A stretch of DNA of 14,303 nucleotides from JBMNRY01 sp050944915 (GTDB taxonomy: Bacteria; Bacillota; Limnochordia; JAAZLZ01): the NCBI GenBank assembly GCA_050944915.1, contig JBMNRY010000054.1, forward strand, positions 1-14,303, written 5' to 3'. Every line of letters starts with the position of its first letter. The stretch's first letter is position 1. A program made the translations under genes and the position numbers. The notes under the pieces are model-generated. The model was not told the DNA's origin and ran no database searches. It saw nothing but the letters and a program-made list of their open reading frames with translations. Of this stretch, positions 13,988 through 14,303 are shown one piece after another.

Positions 13988-14303
13988 ATGTTAGCAGAGA
14001 AGGTGGCCGCCTTACCCCGCCTTCCCGGCGTTTATTTGATGTTAGATAAAAACGGCAAGGTGATCTATGTGGGCAAAGCCCGCAGTCTGCGGGAACGGGT
14101 CCGCTCCTATTTCCAAGGGGGCCGGCACCGCTCCCCCAAGGTCATCGCCTTGGTGGAGCATATAGCGGATATCGAATATATCGTCACCGATTCGGAAGTG
14201 GAAGCCCTCATCCTGGAATGCAACTTGATCAAGGAACATAAGCCTTGGTATAACGTGCGCCTCCGGGATGATAAGAATTATCCTTATATCAAGATCACCA
14301 ATG
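13988..14303 (+). CDS. uvrC: Excinuclease ABC subunit C, N-terminal part (cut by window end)
   Basis: Only the first 105 residues of the nuclease subunit are present; the reading frame is open at the window end. They form the GIY-YIG nuclease domain responsible for the incision 3' to the lesion: PGVYLM (Gly14-Val15-Tyr16), YVGKA (Tyr27-Val28-Gly29), Arg39 and Glu78 in the LILECNLIK helix. The start ATG 13988 has AAGGGGGGA (13972-13980) upstream. An ATG at 13983 is out of frame and stops after three codons. It is 14 nt after uvrA, completing the uvrBAC operon. Confidence 0.97.
   Translation, partial: MLAEKVAALPRLPGVYLMLDKNGKVIYVGKARSLRERVRSYFQGGRHRSPKVIALVEHIADIEYIVTDSEVEALILECNLIKEHKPWYNVRLRDDKNYPYIKITN

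Overview
The window reads as chromosomal core DNA of a low-to-mid-GC anaerobic Firmicute of the Clostridia/Limnochordia kind. The reasons are strong Gram-positive Shine-Dalgarno sites (AAGGAGGG, AGGAGGGG), frequent TTG starts, a split (two-subunit) transketolase, a MinJ-type PDZ membrane protein beside CtpA, and an [FeFe]-hydrogenase-type protein. No tRNA, rRNA, CRISPR array, transposase or phage gene was seen.

Layout. (1) 1-1026: the last codons of an upstream gene, most likely the transketolase N-terminal subunit, then the transketolase C-terminal subunit. (2) 1027-5020: a self-contained transcription unit. A near-consensus sigma-A promoter (1035-1063) is followed by a leader hairpin, ctpA (S41 protease), a MinJ-like polytopic PDZ protein, a divergent polysaccharide deacetylase and a strong rho-independent terminator. 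These are envelope and division-site functions. (3) 5021-6638: a roughly 330-nt leader, then a secreted LivK-type substrate-binding protein with no permease or ATPase beside it, closed by a strong terminator. (4) 6639-7730: a 254-nt intergenic stretch rich in inverted repeats, then a small unrecognised protein on the minus strand. A perfect 8-base flagellar sigma-D (FliA/SigD) -10 element lies upstream of that gene. (5) 7731-9039, minus strand: an [FeFe]-hydrogenase-like protein with two ferredoxin clusters and all H-cluster cysteines, ending in a terminator that straddles its stop codon. (6) 9040-14303: a divergent intergenic region with two tandem extended -10 boxes, then uvrB-uvrA-uvrC (uvrC cut by the window end), the excinuclease of nucleotide excision repair, tightly spaced as an operon.

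Several longest-ORF starts look wrong and were revised from Shine-Dalgarno position and homology. They are the substrate-binding protein (TTG 5350), the small protein (ATG 7429), the hydrogenase-like protein (ATG 9039), UvrB (ATG 9161) and UvrA (ATG 11139).

The core (ctpA/minJ/deacetylase and uvrBAC) is ordinary. The accessory part is 5021-9160, which separates the two core blocks. The most interesting signals there are the SigD-like promoter on an orphan small gene, the multi-stem inverted-repeat region 6690-6890, and the stand-alone hydrogenase-like protein transcribed divergently from DNA repair genes. No completely new system could be demonstrated from sequence alone.
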